Shown here piece by piece: positions 61,774 through 64,000 of a stretch of 64,000 bases of DNA. Below the pieces are notes generated by a model that saw only the letters and a program-made list of their open reading frames with translations, was not told the DNA's origin and searched no databases. Both the position numbers and the translations under genes were made by a program. This DNA is from an uncultured Lachnospiraceae bacterium (GTDB taxonomy: Bacteria; Bacillota; Clostridia; Lachnospirales; Lachnospiraceae): assembly GCA_947626985.1 (NCBI GenBank), contig CANQUG010000002.1, positions 1-64,000 on the forward strand. The letters run 5' to 3'. The first letter of the stretch is position 1. Every line of letters begins with the position of its first letter.

Positions 61774-62703
61774 TCACTCCTCTTCCAGAAGGTCTCCGCG
61801 GATGTACGCGGTTTTTCCCTCATAATCCACCTTCATCCACTCGCCCTCGGTTCCCACGACCTGAACCTCGGTCCCTTCCTCCAGGATCGCCAGAGACTCC
61901 GCGTCCGTGCTGGGCTGCGCGCGCACGTTGCATATCACTGCCACCTTCATGGCGGTGGCGGTTTCCGTCTCGCCGGTCCCCAGAGAAACGATCACTTCCT
62001 GTCCAAGTCCGTCCAGAAACTCCGCAAGCTCGGGATCGGAAGCCCGGGCTTCGTCATTGCGGTCCTGCACCTCCTTTACAAGGCCGGCCACTTCCTGATT
62101 CTTCTCCAGTTCCTTCGTATAATCGGAAATCCCGGTATCCTTCCAGGCCGATCCGTCCACCTTCCATTCTCCGCTGCTGTCCTTCACCACATAAAGCTGG
62201 GCCAGCGCCGGGGCCGGAGTCTCGATCCCGCTGCAGGTAAACTCATAGCAGGCAAACACCACCCGGGAGTCCTGGGTGAGGCCTTCCAGGGAGTAAACAT
62301 CCCCCAGTTCATACTTTTCAATAAAATCATTGGAATTCGTGATTCTGTTTTCATCCTCCGGAAGGAGATTCTCCACCAGGGATTTCAGCTGCGCCACATC
62401 ATTGGCGCCCAGGGCTTCATAATATTTCGTCAAAAGAGCTTTGATCTCCGGATCATTTTTTTCCAGAGACTGAGAGGCCTCCTCATTTTCTCCTTCATTG
62501 GAGCCGGATTCCGTCTCCGGTGCGGAAGTGACAGTTCCCTGGGAATCATTTTCAATCTTCTGGGAGCCGTCTTCCGAATCTCCCTTTCTCAGTTTCGTAC
62601 ATGCCCTTATGCCGAAGAACAGCACCAGAACAACGAGCAGGATCCCGCCGCCAAGCATGAAATAGCGGAGGTTATCTGATAACCATTCTCTAAAATCATC
62701 CAA
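61774..62703 (-). CDS. Membrane-anchored SH3-domain protein
   Basis: A 309-aa protein with one N-terminal helix (YFMLGGGILLVVLVLFFGIRAC, ~14-35), an acidic Ser/Glu linker (~40-80), a helical/NTF2-like middle domain (~85-180: EIKALLTKYYEALGANDVAQLKSL...DVYSLEGLTQDSRVVFACYEF) and a C-terminal bacterial SH3 domain (~248-305: MKVAVICNVRAQPSTDAESLAILEEGTEVQVVGTEGEWMKVDYEGKTAYIRGDLL). SH3 domains of this type bind peptidoglycan stems. No enzymatic motif. Probable role in wall attachment or sensing; not assigned further. Confidence 0.8.
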   Translation of the reverse strand: MDDFREWLSDNLRYFMLGGGILLVVLVLFFGIRACTKLRKGDSEDGSQKIENDSQGTVTSAPETESGSNEGENEEASQSLEKNDPEIKALLTKYYEALGANDVAQLKSLVENLLPEDENRITNSNDFIEKYELGDVYSLEGLTQDSRVVFACYEFTCSGIETPAPALAQLYVVKDSSGEWKVDGSAWKDTGISDYTKELEKNQEVAGLVKEVQDRNDEARASDPELAEFLDGLGQEVIVSLGTGETETATAMKVAVICNVRAQPSTDAESLAILEEGTEVQVVGTEGEWMKVDYEGKTAYIRGDLLEEE

Positions 62704-62805
62704 GTTCTTGCCCTCCTTACCATATAGATTTTTTCTGCCTCCACGCCGGGAAGCCGCTTATCAGAATATACAAATAACCGGAACGGATATACCCGTCCCG
62801 GTCAA

Positions 62806-62877
62806 CACACCTGAAGGGAATCGAACCCCCGCACATGGTACCGGAAACCACTGCTCTATCCACTGAGCTACAGGTGC
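62806..62877 (-). tRNA. tRNA-Arg (anticodon CCG)
   Basis: Minus strand: acceptor GCACCTG/CAGGTGT (G-U closing pair), D-arm GCTC/GAGC, anticodon arm GTGGT-TTCCGGT-ACCAT giving CCG (reads CGG), T-arm GGGGG-TTCGATT-CCCTT, discriminator G. CCA not encoded. An imperfect ACCGGGACGG/CCGTTCCGGT hairpin after it may terminate. Confidence 0.92.
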
Positions 62878-62903
62878 GCGCCTATGTTTCTCAAGCCTTT
62901 TCT

Positions 62904-62932
62904 ACTATAGCACATTTTTTCAGTTTTGTAAA
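62904..62932 (-). promoter_or_regulatory. Promoter of tRNA-Arg
   Basis: TTTACA (62932-62927), 17 bases, TATAGT (62909-62904) on the minus strand, 27 bases before the tRNA. Confidence 0.7.
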
Positions 62933-62954
62933 CATTTTTCGGCACAGAAACAAT

Positions 62955-63482
62955 TCAGAATTTTTCATCCGTTTTTTCATCCGGGCAGCTCTCCCGGAGC
63001 ACTTCCCCGGCCAGTCCTCCCCAGCAGGGCAGGCATAAGGTTTCCGCCAGAGCGCATATTTTGTCCGCGACGCAGATGATCACGCTCTCCCTGTATCTGG
63101 GCGGGGAAAAATTCAGAGGAAACATATGGGTGAGGATCATATTGCGCTCAATCTCTCCCAGCAGAAAGTCCCTCTCGGCGTTCTCCAGAGCCCGCCTGGC
63201 ATGGATCAGGCCGTGAAAGCGGTGGCTCCTGTCCCGCTCATGCCAGTCATACAGAAAATAGTCGTGGAGCAGCGCACCCCGCACCAGCGCTCTCTCATTC
63301 ACGGAAATACCCAGCCGGTACGCCAGAACCAGACAGGCGCAGGCCACCGTCACGGAGTGCTCCAGCACGCTCACCCCGCCGTGCTGCATAAACTCCTGCT
63401 CCAGCTGCATATTGGGCGAGCGGAGGATATCTTCTCCGTGAAGCAGTATTTTCTTTTTGTAACATCTTCTCTTCTCACCCAT
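62955..63482 (-). CDS. HD-domain phosphohydrolase, uncharacterised
   Basis: A 175-aa protein with the HD-superfamily metal pattern: His in LEHSVTVACACL (~41), the HD pair in RGALLHDYFLYDW (~73) and a late Asp in VIICVADKICALAE (~140). Family members hydrolyse nucleotides or phosphoesters; the substrate here is not deducible. The FLYDWHERDRSHRFHGLIHARRALENAE stretch is typical of a Clostridial HD subgroup. It follows the peptide-transporter permease by 50 bases on the same strand. Start ATG 63482. Confidence 0.85.
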   Translation of the reverse strand: MGEKRRCYKKKILLHGEDILRSPNMQLEQEFMQHGGVSVLEHSVTVACACLVLAYRLGISVNERALVRGALLHDYFLYDWHERDRSHRFHGLIHARRALENAERDFLLGEIERNMILTHMFPLNFSPPRYRESVIICVADKICALAETLCLPCWGGLAGEVLRESCPDEKTDEKF

Positions 63483-63532
63483 GATACGCCTCCCCCTGTC
63501 CTTGTCTGTAACTTTCGCTTTTCATCCCTGTT

Positions 63533-64000
63533 CTACAGATTGCTCTGGCTGCGGTTGGCGCTCCGGCGGAAATAGTTTCCCAGACTGGTGACACAGATAA
63601 GCGTCACCACCAGAAATACGCCGGGAATCAGAATCAGCCACCAGGACCCGCTGAGCAGCGCCTTCTCCGACAGAGCCAGCATGCTTCCCCAGGAGATCAC
63701 TTCCAGAGGCAGTCCGATTCCCATAAAGCTTAAGGTAGACTCCGCCACGATGGCGCTCCGCACATTCATCACCACCATGAACATGATGGAGGAAATAAAA
63801 TTGGGAGTGAGATGCCGCCACAGAATATGGAAAAAACCTCCTCCCATGCACTTCGCCGCCACCACATACTCGCTGCCGCGGATCTGCCGCACCTCCGTCC
63901 TCACCACTTTCGCAATGCTGGTCCAGCCGGTCACGCCGATGACAAAGGAAATGCTCAGGACGCTGGCTTCGCCCAGAACGGCCTGGATCAGGATGACAAA
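63533..64000 (-). CDS. ABC transporter permease, DppC/OppC type (3' part, truncated by window)
   Basis: C-terminal 155 residues of a peptide/nickel-type ABC permease; the reading frame is open to the right edge (FVILIQAVLGEASVLSISFVIGVTGWTSIAKVVR...). The EAA-like loop RGSEYVVAAKCMGGGFFHILWRHLTPNFIS, then hydrophobic helices and the conserved ESTLSFMGIGLPLEVISWGSML, identify the DppC/OppC family, which imports oligopeptides or metals. The track's start at 63934 is an internal GTG, not the real start. The rest of the transporter lies beyond the window. Confidence 0.92.
   Translation of the reverse strand, partial: FVILIQAVLGEASVLSISFVIGVTGWTSIAKVVRTEVRQIRGSEYVVAAKCMGGGFFHILWRHLTPNFISSIMFMVVMNVRSAIVAESTLSFMGIGLPLEVISWGSMLALSEKALLSGSWWLILIPGVFLVVTLICVTSLGNYFRRSANRSQSNL

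Overview
The window is a chromosomal segment from an anaerobic, spore-forming member of the Firmicutes, most likely a Lachnospiraceae/Clostridiales gut bacterium. Support: spoIVA; an electron-bifurcating [FeFe] hydrogenase operon; a tyrosyl T-box leader; a yicC-remA-gmk-rpoZ cluster; Shine-Dalgarno sites of the AGGAGG type before nearly every gene; a LoaP-type NusG paralog ahead of polysaccharide genes; and a mucin-peptidase (M60) locus. The DNA is GC-rich for this group, except for one AT-rich island at about 34.5-36.5 kb.

Layout. 0-4.7 kb (minus): start of an exopolysaccharide operon (initiating sugar-phosphate transferase, LoaP antiterminator, CapD/FlaA1-type dehydratase) that runs off the left edge. 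4.7-7.2 kb: YcxB-like membrane protein and spoIVA. 7.4-11.6 kb: hydrogenase operon (NuoE-, NuoF- and HydA-type subunits) with its own promoter and terminator. 11.8-16.1 kb (plus): type II topoisomerase pair (ParE/ParC type). 16.4-19.2 kb: secreted protein, nrdR, gdhA. 19.4-27.7 kb (minus): a two-gene secreted locus, a 2004-aa M60 metallopeptidase with a dockerin-like module followed by an FN3 protein with a cohesin-like N terminus. 27.9-34.5 kb (minus): cardiolipin synthase, rpsU, alaS, tyrS with T-box. 34.5-36.5 kb (minus): AT-rich ATPase + RloB pair, a probable phage-defence module. 36.5-42.1 kb: rnhA, a membrane MutS-like ATPase, a SleB-like hydrolase with wall-binding repeats, a Cys/Gly-rich small protein and a small conserved pair. 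42.1-47.6 kb (minus): yicC-remA-gmk-rpoZ-rimO-pgsA-cinA. 48.1-52.5 kb: rqcH and an EF-G paralog. 52.6-55.2 kb (plus): tyrA and aroA. 55.2-58.7 kb: barstar, a D-lactate dehydrogenase, tRNA-Ala, a membrane-tethered barnase and nfo. 58.8-64 kb: CapA-like phosphatase, polysaccharide deacetylase, SH3 protein, tRNA-Arg, HD protein and a truncated peptide-ABC permease.

Themes. Many genes face outwards: capsule assembly, wall hydrolysis and deacetylation, mucin attack and a tethered RNase with its inhibitor kept in the cytoplasm. The intergenic spaces carry at least seven unrelated degenerate tandem arrays (periods 10, 14, ~25, ~26, ~28, 65 and 69 bp) and four long palindromic elements. No prophage, transposase, integrase or CRISPR array was seen.
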